A stretch of DNA of 45,702 nucleotides from Opitutus sp. GAS368 (GTDB lineage Bacteria; Verrucomicrobiota; Verrucomicrobiia; Opitutales; Opitutaceae): NCBI GenBank assembly GCA_945903465.1, contig CAMDOF010000047.1, forward strand, positions 1 to 45,702, written 5' to 3'. Numbering within the stretch: the first letter of the stretch is position 1; each line of letters opens with the position of its first letter. The notes beneath the pieces are model-generated. The model was not told the origin of the DNA. It worked only from the letters and a program-made list of their open reading frames with translations, and ran no database searches. Positions 8,532-17,295 of this stretch are shown in pieces. Both the position numbers and the translations under genes were made by a program.

Positions 8532-11500
8532 ATGGCGGACTCTATGCGCGTCCCGCCCTCTGCTTCGCCTGGTTTGCTCGTTGCCCGCTTGCTGATTTTA
8601 TTTTGTTCGTTGCCGGCGCTTCTCATGGCGCAAGCCGCGGCGCCAAAGCGGCCAGCTGAGGCCTCCCGCGAGGCGGTGGCGGCGACCAAAGAACTCCTTT
8701 TACACAAATGGTCGGGCGAGCTGAATGTCCCTGATCCCGTAGCCTGTACCGTCGATCCGCAGGGACGCGTCTATGTTTCAGCGACGACGCGGCGCAAGGT
8801 GGGCGATCTCGACATCCGCGAGCACGCGCTTTGGATCCCGGATGACGTCGGCCTCCAAAGTGTGGCGGACAAGACCGCGTTCTATGAACGGGAACTGGCC
8901 CCGGGGAAGTTACGGGTGCCACGCGGCTCCTTGAAGGACCATAACGGGGATGGCTCCATCGATTGGAAAGATCTGACCGTGCACTCGGAACGTATCTATC
9001 AATTGCGCGATACCGACGGGGACGGCACGGCGGACAAGATCACGGTATTTGCCGAAGGTTTTAACACGCCGGTCACGGGTATTGCCGCGGGGGTGCTTTA
9101 TCATGATGGCTGGGTTTATGCGACGATCGCGCCGGACCTGTGGCGGTTTAAAGACACGGATGATGACGGCGTGGCGGACGTGCGTGAAATCGTCGTGCAT
9201 GGTTTTGGTATCCATATTGCTTATGCGGGTCATGATATGCACGGTTTGAGCGTGGGGCCCGATGGGCGGATCTACTGGAGCATCGGAGACAAGGGGGCGA
9301 ACGTGACATCGCGGGAAGGGCGGACCTTTGCGTATCCAAACGAAGGATGCGTCATGCGGGTGGAGCCGGACGGGACGGGCTTTGAGGTTTTCGCGCATGG
9401 TTTGCGCAATCCGCAAGAGCCGGCCTTTGATGATTGGGGCGATCTCTTCTGCGTAGATAACGACGCCGATCAACCTGGCGAGCGGGAGCGGTTTGTCTAT
9501 ATTCCGGAAGCGAGCGACACGGGCTGGCGCTGCAATTTTCAATACATGAAGATGGAGAGCCCGTGGATGCGTGAAGGCCTCTGGAAGCCGCAGTTTGCGG
9601 GCCAACCGGCCTATATGCTGCCGGCCTTGGCCAACTACTCGGATGGTCCGGCGGGGTTTAAATATGAGCCCGGTACCGCGCTGAGTGAGACGCAGCGGGG
9701 GATGTTTATTCTCAACGAATTTCCTTCCGGAAAGATGAAGGCGTTCCGGGCGCAGCGGGATGGCGCGACGTTTAAAATGGTGGATGCGCGCGTGCTGAAT
9801 GACGGGATTATGGGGATCGGTCTGGCGTGGCATCCGGATGGCTCGCTCATGATGGCGGATTGGATGGGCGGTTATCCTCTGGATGGGTTGGGAGCGTTGT
9901 GGCGCGTCGATGCGAAAGCGGGGGTCGGTAATCCTTGGCGGGTCGAGACCCACGAGATTTTGCGGGCGGGTTTTGCGCGGCGGAGCGAGGTGGAACTGGT
10001 CACGCAGCTCGCTCATCGCGATCAGCGGGTGCGCCAAGGTGCGCAAGGCGAACTGGCGCGACGGGAGCGGAAGGAAGCCTTGCTGGTGGTCGCGCGGTCG
10101 AGTCAGGCGATGCCCTTTGCGCGCCTGCACGCGCTGTGGGGTTATGGGCAACTGCTGCGACGCAACGCCGCGGAGAGTGCGCCGTTGGTGGCGCTGCTGC
10201 GCGATGGTGAACCAGAAATCCGTCGGCACAGCGTGCGGATGCTGGGAGATGCGTCCGGTGCGGCGGCGAAAAAAGACGGTGCGGCGTTGGTGGGTTTACT
10301 CAGTGATGATTCTCCCAGAGTACGCGCGGAAGCGGCGATTGCCTTGGGGAAATTTCGCGAGCCGAGTGCGGTTGGTCCGCTCTGGGCGATGGCCGCGCGG
10401 GATGGCGCCGAGCCGGTCCTCCGGCAGGCGGTCGTGGCGGGGCTCACCGGCTGTGCCTCGGCCGCGCAATTGGCCGAGAAAAGATCCGACGGTGCAGTCG
10501 CGGTGCGGTTAGTGGCCGTGGTGGCGCTCCGTCGCCAAGCCGCACCGGAAGTGGCGGTCTTTTTGAATGATGGCGAAAGTCTCGTGGTGGAGGAAGCGGC
10601 GCGGGCGATTCACGATGACCTTTCGATTCCGGCGGCTCTGCCGGCGCTGGCGGCCCTTTTGGAGCGCTCGCCGAGCGCGGAGATGGCGACCCGCCGGTCG
10701 ATTAATGCGGGCTTGCGGTTGGGTACACCGGTGGCGGCGGCCCGGTTGCTGGCTTATGCGCTCGCCGGCTCGGGGCCTCTGGCGATGCGTGCGGAGGCGC
10801 TGCGCGCGCTCCAAGTGTGGCCGCACCCGCCGCGGCTCGATCTGGTCGACGGGCGCGCGCGGACGTTGTCGCCAGTCGCGATTGATGGAGTGCTGACGCC
10901 AAAGCTCGGGGCATTGCTGGCGCTGAATGATCCGGTGTTGAAGACGCGTGCGATTGAAATCATGATTGCGCACGCGTTGTCCGCGGATGCCACGCAGATC
11001 GCGGGAATTGTGGCAGACGAAAAAGCGGCGGCCGCCGTGCGGGCCCAGGCCCTGCGGTTGATTGCCGGTGAGCAGCGCGGGCATCCGGACTTCAAGCGGT
11101 CCCTGGATATTTCGTTAGCGGCCGCCGCCCCCGCGGTCCTGCGGAGCGCGGCCTTGGACTTATTATTGCCGGATGATCCCACGCGCTTGGTCCGAGAGGC
11201 GCAAGGGACGCTGCAACGCGCTGAAGCCGCTGAGAAACAGCAGGTGATTGCGCTGCTGACGCGAGCGGGCGCCGCGGAGGCGGACGCGGTGCTCGGCGGC
11301 TTGGCGCAGAGTTTATTGGCTGGTTCAATCGCGTTGGAGGTGAAGCTTGATGTGATTGACGCTTTGCGGCAGCGAGGTCCGGCGAATGCGGGCCTCGCGC
11401 AGGTGTTGCAAAGCTACCTCGCGCAACCGGCGGCGGCGAAGTCGGACGAGCTTACGCAAGGTGGTAATTTAGCCCGGGGTCGCGACATTGTGGCAAATCA

Positions 11501-11921
11501 CTTGAACGCGAATTGCACGGCCTGTCACGCGGTGGAGAGTGCCGGCGGCAGCGAAGTCGGTCCCAACCTGCGGGCCATTGGCGCGCAGCGTGATACGGCC
11601 TATCTGCTCGAGTCTTTGATCACGCCCTCCTCGCAGATTGCGACGGGCTACGGAATTGTAAATGTGACCCTGAAAAATAAAACCGAGATTACGGGGACAT
11701 TGGCCAAGGAGACGCCGGACGCGGTGACCGTTCGGCGGTTCGACGGTAAACAGGAAATCATCGCTCGCGCGGACATTGCCGCGCAGACGGTGCCTGTTTC
11801 CATCATGCCACCGATGCAGGGTATTTTGCAGCCGCGCGAATTGCGTGATGTGGTGAGCTATCTGAGTAGCTTGAAAGGGGGGCGCGCGCCCAGGGGGGCG
11901 AGGCCCGACGACGGCCAGTAA
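8532..11921 (+). CDS. Exported PVC-type dehydrogenase: beta-propeller, HEAT repeats and cytochrome c domain
   Basis: A large protein (1129 aa from 8532) typical of Planctomycetes and Verrucomicrobia. A signal peptide (LLVARLLILFCSLPALLMAQ) leads into a soluble glucose/sorbosone-dehydrogenase-like propeller with Asp-rich loops (DHNGDGSIDWKD, DTDGDGTADK, DTDDDGVADV) and HGLRNPQEPAFDDWGDLF. Alpha-helical HEAT-like repeats follow at about residues 480-900. The C-terminal domain has one heme c site, CTACH at residues 995-999, and the tail motif ITPSSQIATGYG seen in Pirellula/Verrucomicrobium-type heme-binding domains. It is probably periplasmic and oxidises a sugar or alcohol, passing electrons to its own heme. 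Met at 8544 is an alternative start. The next gene is convergent. Confidence 0.88.
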   Translation: MADSMRVPPSASPGLLVARLLILFCSLPALLMAQAAAPKRPAEASREAVAATKELLLHKWSGELNVPDPVACTVDPQGRVYVSATTRRKVGDLDIREHALWIPDDVGLQSVADKTAFYERELAPGKLRVPRGSLKDHNGDGSIDWKDLTVHSERIYQLRDTDGDGTADKITVFAEGFNTPVTGIAAGVLYHDGWVYATIAPDLWRFKDTDDDGVADVREIVVHGFGIHIAYAGHDMHGLSVGPDGRIYWSIGDKGANVTSREGRTFAYPNEGCVMRVEPDGTGFEVFAHGLRNPQEPAFDDWGDLFCVDNDADQPGERERFVYIPEASDTGWRCNFQYMKMESPWMREGLWKPQFAGQPAYMLPALANYSDGPAGFKYEPGTALSETQRGMFILNEFPSGKMKAFRAQRDGATFKMVDARVLNDGIMGIGLAWHPDGSLMMADWMGGYPLDGLGALWRVDAKAGVGNPWRVETHEILRAGFARRSEVELVTQLAHRDQRVRQGAQGELARRERKEALLVVARSSQAMPFARLHALWGYGQLLRRNAAESAPLVALLRDGEPEIRRHSVRMLGDASGAAAKKDGAALVGLLSDDSPRVRAEAAIALGKFREPSAVGPLWAMAARDGAEPVLRQAVVAGLTGCASAAQLAEKRSDGAVAVRLVAVVALRRQAAPEVAVFLNDGESLVVEEAARAIHDDLSIPAALPALAALLERSPSAEMATRRSINAGLRLGTPVAAARLLAYALAGSGPLAMRAEALRALQVWPHPPRLDLVDGRARTLSPVAIDGVLTPKLGALLALNDPVLKTRAIEIMIAHALSADATQIAGIVADEKAAAAVRAQALRLIAGEQRGHPDFKRSLDISLAAAAPAVLRSAALDLLLPDDPTRLVREAQGTLQRAEAAEKQQVIALLTRAGAAEADAVLGGLAQSLLAGSIALEVKLDVIDALRQRGPANAGLAQVLQSYLAQPAAAKSDELTQGGNLARGRDIVANHLNANCTACHAVESAGGSEVGPNLRAIGAQRDTAYLLESLITPSSQIATGYGIVNVTLKNKTEITGTLAKETPDAVTVRRFDGKQEIIARADIAAQTVPVSIMPPMQGILQPRELRDVVSYLSSLKGGRAPRGARPDDGQ

Positions 11922-12001
11922 CGGCGGGCAGAGGTTAAGCCTCGGCGGATTTGATATCGGCGGCCCTTGGTGGCGGGGCGAGGCCGCGGCCGCGAGCGCC
12001 C

Positions 12002-12194
12002 GCGCTGGGTTAACGCGCCGGGTCAACGCGCTGGGTTAACGCGCTGGGTCAACGCGGCGGGTCAACGCGCCGGGTTAACGCGCTGGGTCAACGCGGCGGG
12101 TCAACGCGCTGGGTCAACGCGCTGGGTCAACGCGCCGGGTTAACGCGCCGGGTCAACGCGCCGGGTTAACGCGGCGGGTCAACGCGCCGGGTCT
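12002..12194. repeat. Tandem array of about 15 units, 13 bp each
   Basis: The unit is gggtYaacgcgSY (for example gggttaacgcgcc, gggtcaacgcggc). Counting gggt from 12007 to 12189 gives 15 units at exactly 13-bp spacing. Variation is confined to the Y in gtYaac and the last two bases. Because 13 is not a multiple of three, it cannot encode a repeated peptide. It lies between two convergent genes. Confidence 0.95.
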
Positions 12195-12315
12195 TTGCCA
12201 TCGGCGCGAGCGCCCGAGCGGGGTGCCCCGGCCACTCGCTGATGCTCGCCGGCGACGCGGCAAATGGGAGTCGGGTTTTTTTGGGGCGATTAGTCTGACT
12301 TGTGGAGTCGTTCCC

Positions 12316-12348
12316 AAAAAGCAAAAGGCCGCCACCGGAGTGGCGGCC
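12316..12348 (-). terminator. Rho-independent terminator for the Gfo/Idh transcript
   Basis: Read on the minus strand, a perfect 9-bp stem (ggccgccac, loop tccg, gtggcggcc; 12348-12327) is followed by ttttgctttttgg. It lies 38 bp after the stop of the Gfo/Idh gene, so it is well placed to end that transcript. Confidence 0.85.
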
Positions 12349-12385
12349 GCGAGCGTCGGGCGCTCCCTTGATAAGTGGGTTCCGC

Positions 12386-13693
12386 TTACACTGTCTTGAT
12401 GCTGCGTTTGGCGTGGTCGTAGACGGTCTTACGGCCGGTGTCGTACGACATGACCGCCATCAGCACGGCGATGGCGTGTTGGTAGCCGGCGTCGATGGAG
12501 GCGTGGGGCGTTTCGCCGGAGCGCATACATTGAAGCCAATTGAGGAAGTGATCGGGACGCTCGATCGGCTTGACTTCATTTTTGCCACGAATCGTGCGAT
12601 CGCGCTTGGGGCCGCCGTCGGCGCTGTAGGTCGGCGCATTCCAGTTGTCGACCGCAAGGGTGCCTTTATCGCCGTAGAATTTTCGCGAGCTACCGGAACC
12701 ATTGGCGAAATTATTGGAGCTGGTGACCATGAATCCCTCGGGGTACATCCACGTGGCGATGACGTTGTCGGGCGTCGTAAATTTATTTTCATCTTTCCAA
12801 TAACTCACGCCGCCGATGCACATACATGACTCGGGAAATCCGCAGTTGGTGATGTAGTGCATCATGTCGAGGAAGTGGGCGCCCCATTGCGGCACGGGGC
12901 CCTGGCAGAATTCGTAGTAGCCGTACCAGCCGGCGTACTGGCGGCCATCGAAGGGGCGCGCTTTCCGATCGCCGAGGAATTCCTTCCAATCGACATCGGC
13001 GGATTGGACATTGCGATCCAGATAACCGTACCAATACGGCTTCTCGGCATTGCGGGTTTCATCGATCCGGGAGATCTTGCCGATGGCGCCGCTCTGGACG
13101 AGTTCGCGGGCACCGACGATGCCAGGGAGGCTGCGGAGCTGGGTGCCCACTTGAATGATGCTGCCCTTGGCTTGGGCCGCCTTGGCGGCATCGAAGGCGC
13201 GATTGAGTTTGTCGAGCTCGGTGGCGAGCGGTTTCTCGATGTAGATATGTTTGCCCGCTTTAGCGGCGGCCTCGAGGTGGGTCGTGTGGTGAAAATCAGG
13301 CGAGGCGACCATGACGGCGTCGATCCCATCCATGGCGAGTAAGTCCTGATAAGAGACGAACTGTTTGGCGTCGTGGTTGAACCATTTTTTGACCATACCA
13401 TTGGCTTCTTCGCGCGCCTTGCTCCAAGTGTCGGCGACGGCGACGATGTCAAAATTGGTTGAGCCGAGGTGCTTGTGGATCCCCTCCATGTGAGCAGTGC
13501 GACCGCGGCTGCCGCAGCCGATTTGGGCGATGCGGATCCGGCTGTTGGCGCCGATGGAGCGGGTGCGCTCGGCGGCGGTGAGTGGGCGGGCGCCCACCGC
13601 GGAGGCGGCGGCGAGGGTGGCGGAGGTTTTTAGAAAACTGCGGCGGGGCATTACGTCTGCAGGCGATTGGGCGGGAGCGGTGGTAGCTTTCAT
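12386..13693 (-). CDS. Tat-exported Gfo/Idh/MocA family oxidoreductase
   Basis: A 435-aa NAD(P)-dependent oxidoreductase of the glucose-fructose/inositol dehydrogenase family. The N-terminus carries a twin-arginine signal (MPRRSFLKTSATLAAASAVG, Arg17-Arg18). The Rossmann motif is IAQIGCGSRGRTAH, and the family catalytic-lysine motif is in YIEKPLATE. The start at 13693 (MKATTAPAQ) places the Tat signal near the N-terminus; the open frame goes further upstream but overlaps the preceding gene. It lies 8 bp after a Tat-exported sugar isomerase, and the two probably form one operon. Paralogues of this pair are numerous in Verrucomicrobia and Planctomycetes and act on unusual sugars; the substrate here is unknown. 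Confidence 0.88.
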   Translation of the reverse strand: MKATTAPAQSPADVMPRRSFLKTSATLAAASAVGARPLTAAERTRSIGANSRIRIAQIGCGSRGRTAHMEGIHKHLGSTNFDIVAVADTWSKAREEANGMVKKWFNHDAKQFVSYQDLLAMDGIDAVMVASPDFHHTTHLEAAAKAGKHIYIEKPLATELDKLNRAFDAAKAAQAKGSIIQVGTQLRSLPGIVGARELVQSGAIGKISRIDETRNAEKPYWYGYLDRNVQSADVDWKEFLGDRKARPFDGRQYAGWYGYYEFCQGPVPQWGAHFLDMMHYITNCGFPESCMCIGGVSYWKDENKFTTPDNVIATWMYPEGFMVTSSNNFANGSGSSRKFYGDKGTLAVDNWNAPTYSADGGPKRDRTIRGKNEVKPIERPDHFLNWLQCMRSGETPHASIDAGYQHAIAVLMAVMSYDTGRKTVYDHAKRSIKTV

Positions 13694-13701
13694 GGGATAA
13701 T

Positions 13702-14613
13702 TTATGAGGCGATAATCTGATCCATTTTGGTTGAGAGATGACTGAGCCAAGCCGCGTCGGTGAGATCGGGCACGCGGTATTGTTCGGCGATGAGCCAGCC
13801 GTTGTAATCGACGGCATCGAGGGCCGCCATGACGGCCGGCCAGTCGCTGTCCCCATTGAGTAAATCGACATTAAAACCGTGGCGCGGGCCCTTCTCGTCG
13901 CGGAGCTTGCGGCTGTATTCTTTGACGTGAATTTTCGCAATGCGGGCGCCGAGGGTTCGCACCCATTGATCAGGCCACCCCGTATCGACGACATTGCCGA
14001 CATCGAAGTGCCAGCGGACCGCCTTCGTTTTGAAGGAGTCGACGAAGGCGGCGGCCTCGAGGGGGCTTAGTAGAAATTTATTCCAGACATTCTCGATCGC
14101 GATAGCGACGCCGAGTTCTTCGGCTAGTGGGATGGCCTTGGTGATTTCAGCGGCCGCGCGCGTGTAAGCGTCGATGTACGCGATTTCCTTACTGACAATC
14201 CCCGGCACGAGCAGGACGGAACTGGCCCCGTACGCTTTGGCGTCGCGAAGTCCTTGGCGGAGGCCATTGAGCCCGGTCTCACGCATTGAAGGATTGGGTG
14301 ATGTGAGGGGATGGGTCCAATGGGTTGCGATGATGACGCTGGGGATGATGAGACCCGTGGCATCGCGGGCGGCGAGTACGACCTGCTGATCCATCGCGCT
14401 GCCAACCTCGACTCCGGCGAAACCAGCCTCGCGGATGAGTTTAAATTTATCGAGTACGCTGAGCGTTTTCGCAGTGGCGCTGCTGAGGGTGGAGTACATA
14501 AACGCCTTCCGGTGCGAGCGGATGGGCTTGGTGGCGCCTGCGAGCGTGCGCGGTGAGAGTGGGCCGAGGGCGGCGAACGCGGCGGTCGAAGTAAGGAAGG
14601 TGCGGCGATTCAT
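13702..14613 (-). CDS. Tat-exported sugar phosphate isomerase/epimerase-like (xylose isomerase-like TIM barrel) protein
   Basis: A 303-aa protein with a twin-arginine signal at the very start (MNRRTFLTSTAAFAALG) and a xylose-isomerase-like TIM barrel: FKLIREAGFAGVEVGSAMD, AEELGVAIAIENVWNKFL, VRWHFDVGNVVDTG, IAKIHVKEYSRK, YNGWLIAEQYR. The Glu, Asp, His and Glu in these strand ends are the usual metal ligands. It is translated immediately before the Gfo/Idh oxidoreductase. Together they fit an oxidation plus isomerisation or epimerisation route for a sugar in the periplasm, which is an inference from gene pairing. Confidence 0.88.
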   Translation of the reverse strand: MNRRTFLTSTAAFAALGPLSPRTLAGATKPIRSHRKAFMYSTLSSATAKTLSVLDKFKLIREAGFAGVEVGSAMDQQVVLAARDATGLIIPSVIIATHWTHPLTSPNPSMRETGLNGLRQGLRDAKAYGASSVLLVPGIVSKEIAYIDAYTRAAAEITKAIPLAEELGVAIAIENVWNKFLLSPLEAAAFVDSFKTKAVRWHFDVGNVVDTGWPDQWVRTLGARIAKIHVKEYSRKLRDEKGPRHGFNVDLLNGDSDWPAVMAALDAVDYNGWLIAEQYRVPDLTDAAWLSHLSTKMDQIIAS

Positions 14614-15226
14614 ATGCTGAGAGGGAGGGCCTTTTATGGGGGCGGGGTGAGATGACCGTGAGCCTGGGCAGACCGGGCAGATCGAGGGTGGAGTGCGGGG
14701 TGGTGAGACGGCGCGTCGCAGTTATTTAGGGCAGCGGAGGAGTGAGCGGGCCATTGTTTTAAATTCGGTCGAGTCGGGATGTCCAGCCAAGCCGCAGAAA
14801 CAAGCAGAAACAAACCGCAGAAACGATGGCGGCGATTCTTAAACGATTGGCTTTGGTGGGTCCTGGATTTTAGTGGTTCGGTCCTACTCAAATGGATTTT
14901 GGGAAGGTCGGCGCGCCAAGTTCCACCACGTCGCGGCCTTGCGGGGTCGGCCCCGGAACGCGACTGGCATCGGCCGGAGCGCGGAAACCCAGAGCCTCGC
15001 GGCGGGGATGCGCCCCTCCCTCCCAGCCTGCGCAAACTTAAACAACCCTCCGCGGTAACTCGGTGGCAAGATGGCCCACCGCTCGGGTTGACTCGGGGTG
15101 TTTGGGGCGTTTATCAACTCCTATGCCGTTGCCCTCCCCTTCATTATTTCATCTGCTGGTGGGTGCTTCGTATGGTCGCTGGTCGCGGCGTTCTGAAATT
15201 TTTTCGACAGTCTAAATTCTCCGACG
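14614..15226. other. Intergenic region between divergent genes, no supported gene
   Basis: This stretch must carry promoters for the isomerase (minus) and the DUF2062 gene (plus). A plus-strand open frame from 14779 overlaps the start of the DUF2062 gene in another frame and shows only a Trp-rich patch (RRFLNDWLWWVLDF). I do not accept it as a gene. Short cgcagaaac repeats occur at 14800-14825. Confidence 0.3.
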
Positions 15227-15790
15227 ATGCGCATGCCAATGTGGGTTTTCCGCCTGATGCACCGACAGAATCTGTCGCGGAGCAAGCTGCGCGGTGGACG
15301 GTTGCACCGTTGGTTTGGTGATCGGATTCTCGATAAAGCATTATGGTTGCCGACGCGCAATTCGCTCGCGCGGGCTTGGCTGATCGGGTTTCCGATCACG
15401 GTGGTTCCTTTTTTGCCGGCGCAAAGTATTTTTGCGGTGATTGGGGCGCTGGTATTGCGGGGGAACCTTTTGCTCTGCATCGCGCTGCAGTTTCTTTCCA
15501 ACCCCTTCACCGCGCCGATCCAACTGCCGGTATGTTATTTCGCGGGCCAAGTGGTGCGGGGGGTAAGTCCCATGGCCGTCTGGGAGGAGCTTTCGCACGG
15601 CTCCAAGCATTTGCTTACCCCCGACGCCGCCGGGTCGCTTTATCTGGGAGCGATTGTGGTGGGTTTTTTTGGGGGGTTGGCCGGTTATGCGATTTTGCAC
15701 CAGACTTGGCGGGACAAACCCAAGCGTTTTCCCCGTGTGGGTGCGGATTCCCGCCCCCCTCAGGGTACGGGAACGCAGTTTCCTCTCTAA
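15227..15790 (+). CDS. DUF2062 family membrane protein
   Basis: The 187-aa product has the DUF2062 pattern: a basic amphipathic N-terminus (RWFGDRILDKALWLPTRN), then hydrophobic segments around residues 50-85 (LARAWLIGFPITVVPFLPAQ, then FAVIGALVLRGNLLLCIALQ), the conserved SNPFTAP, and a further membrane segment near residue 145 (LYLGAIVVGFFGGLAGYAIL). The function of the family is unknown; it is an inner-membrane protein often found alone. Three in-frame ATGs (15227, 15233, 15239) are close together and the true start among them is uncertain. Confidence 0.75.
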   Translation: MRMPMWVFRLMHRQNLSRSKLRGGRLHRWFGDRILDKALWLPTRNSLARAWLIGFPITVVPFLPAQSIFAVIGALVLRGNLLLCIALQFLSNPFTAPIQLPVCYFAGQVVRGVSPMAVWEELSHGSKHLLTPDAAGSLYLGAIVVGFFGGLAGYAILHQTWRDKPKRFPRVGADSRPPQGTGTQFPL

Positions 15791-16410
15791 TTTTCTTTCG
15801 GTTGCCGATCAACCGCATTGGCGTGGGCCCCCCGTTGTTTTTACTGGGTATCGTTGGAGAGGGGGTGCGATCGGTGGCGCTCCGCGGAGTGCTGGGGCGG
15901 ATCCTGTAAGCGTCTTTTGAGTTTCGTTGGCAGTGTGTTCGGCGCCAGGGGCTCGCGCGGAGAACGTGTCCCAGCAGCGTTGTGACGTTTTCAGGGCGGG
16001 AGCTGCGACGTTTCTTCTGGTTTTAAAAGGGCCCGGCGGAGGCGGCGCGCGGCCCGTCGTGCGGGATCGGCAGGTGCGAGCTGCCGATGGTGATCGTGCC
16101 GTAGCCAGGCCGGGCGCGCGGCCCGTCGTGCGGGATCGGCAGGTGCGAGTCCAAGCGTCAAAAATAATGACCACGCGTCCGGGCGCGCGTGCCCGTCGTG
16201 CGGGATCGGCAGGTGCGAGGGCGGTGTTACTGCGCGGCTGGGGGCGCGTAAAAACGGATCGAAAAAAAGGTGACGAACGGGCGGCCCCTGGGGTGGAAGG
16301 TGGAAGCTCGCCCCGCGGGAAACCTTGGGTGGGGTCGCGATTGTCTCATTGAATCGAGGACGCGACCGGCCGGCCGCGGCGGGCGAGCGGCGACGACCGC
16401 GCCATCCGGC
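15791..16410. other. Intergenic region containing the 37-bp triplicate repeat
   Basis: No supported gene lies here. The main feature is the repeat cluster at 16044-16219. The rest is GC-rich with short open frames of no family character. Confidence 0.4.
16044..16219. repeat. Three 37/38-bp direct repeats separated by two 32-bp unique segments
   Basis: Repeats at 16044-16080 and 16113-16149 are identical (beginning ggcgcgcggcccgtcgtg, ending cggcaggtgcgag). The third, 16182-16219, has one extra t after ggcgcgcg. Both intervening segments, 16081-16112 and 16150-16181, are 32 bp and unlike each other. The geometry is that of a minimal CRISPR array, but the repeat lacks a familiar CRISPR 3' end and no cas gene is in the window. 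The first insert also begins with ctgccgat, which pairs with atcggcag in the preceding repeat. Confidence 0.95.
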
Positions 16411-17085
16411 CTACGGGTGGGTCACTTTGAAATTACGAATCTCGAGGTGGCTGCGGACGGTGCGGAAAGCGAACCAACCGCTCGCGAGCGGGCTCGGATC
16501 AACGTAGGAAAAAATCTTTTCGCCGTCGCGCCAGAACTCGGCGACGCCGTCTCGAGCGACGAGGCGGATGTGGTAGGAATGATTGGGGATGAGGAGGACT
16601 TTTTTATCCGCCAAGTCATGTTCGGGTAAGAGAGGTCGGTCGGGCGATCCGTCGTATCGGCGGAAACGGGTGGTGGTGTTTTTGTTGCCACCGTAGCCGA
16701 CGTAATAAGTGAGCAGGGAGCTGTACTCGGGGAATTTTCCAGAGCGGCCGCCGGGGCGCAGGTGGGGCGACGGTGGATCGATGGCCATCCAGAAACAGTT
16801 GAGATCAGAGAGGCGGTCAAACGGTCCGTCGCGCATCACGACGGTGACATCGTAGCTGATCTCGACGGGCGCGGTGAGTTTTTCGCGGTACCAGACGGTC
16901 GCCCCGGCGGTGTCTTCAATGATGAGCGCGTTTCCCTGCGAGGTAACGCGCCCTCCCGGCATTTGCTCCACGGCCCAAACGGTTAGATCGCCCGTGGGTT
17001 GGGCGGGCAGGTCGGCGGCGAGGAGCCCGGAGCAGAGCGCCGCGATCAGGCGCAGCGGGTGAGTGGTGAAAGCAGATCGGTGCAT
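16411..17085 (-). CDS. DUF6250-like exported protein (lectin/jelly-roll fold)
   Basis: A 224-aa protein with a signal peptide (LRLIAALCSGLLAADLPAQ) and a beta-rich body: VWYREKLTAPVEISYDVTVV, LNCFWMAIDP, LLTYYVGYGGNKNTTTRFRR, HSYHIRLVARDGVAEFWRDG, GWFAFRTVRSHLEIRNFKV. This layout matches DUF6250 and related concanavalin-like domains that bind carbohydrate or occur with polysaccharide-degrading enzymes. No catalytic residues can be assigned. It is monocistronic as far as the sequence shows and lies about 210 bp from livF. Confidence 0.65.
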   Translation of the reverse strand: MHRSAFTTHPLRLIAALCSGLLAADLPAQPTGDLTVWAVEQMPGGRVTSQGNALIIEDTAGATVWYREKLTAPVEISYDVTVVMRDGPFDRLSDLNCFWMAIDPPSPHLRPGGRSGKFPEYSSLLTYYVGYGGNKNTTTRFRRYDGSPDRPLLPEHDLADKKVLLIPNHSYHIRLVARDGVAEFWRDGEKIFSYVDPSPLASGWFAFRTVRSHLEIRNFKVTHP

Positions 17086-17295
17086 GAGGAATAATTTGCC
17101 GAGTTAAGGGAAAAGCATGGCGCGCTCGAGGCGAGGGCCTCGCGGGGAGGATCGGAGGGGACGGCGGGTGTGAACGACGACGCGGGCAATGAGCCGGTGA
17201 GGGGCTGATGGCCAGGGCGAGCCGGCGGTGGCGGGCGGGGGCATGAGCGAGGGTGGTGCCGGTTGGAGGGAAAGCCGGCGGAGGGCGGTGGTGGC

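Noticed and set aside
14779..15321. Plus-strand open frame of 180 aa upstream of the DUF2062 gene
   Set aside because: It overlaps the DUF2062 start in another frame, has no family motif and no convincing start site; its length is expected in GC-rich DNA.
16044..16219. Annotation as a bona fide CRISPR array
   Set aside because: The repeat lacks a typical repeat terminus, there are only two inserts, and no cas genes are in the window; recorded as repeat and finding instead.
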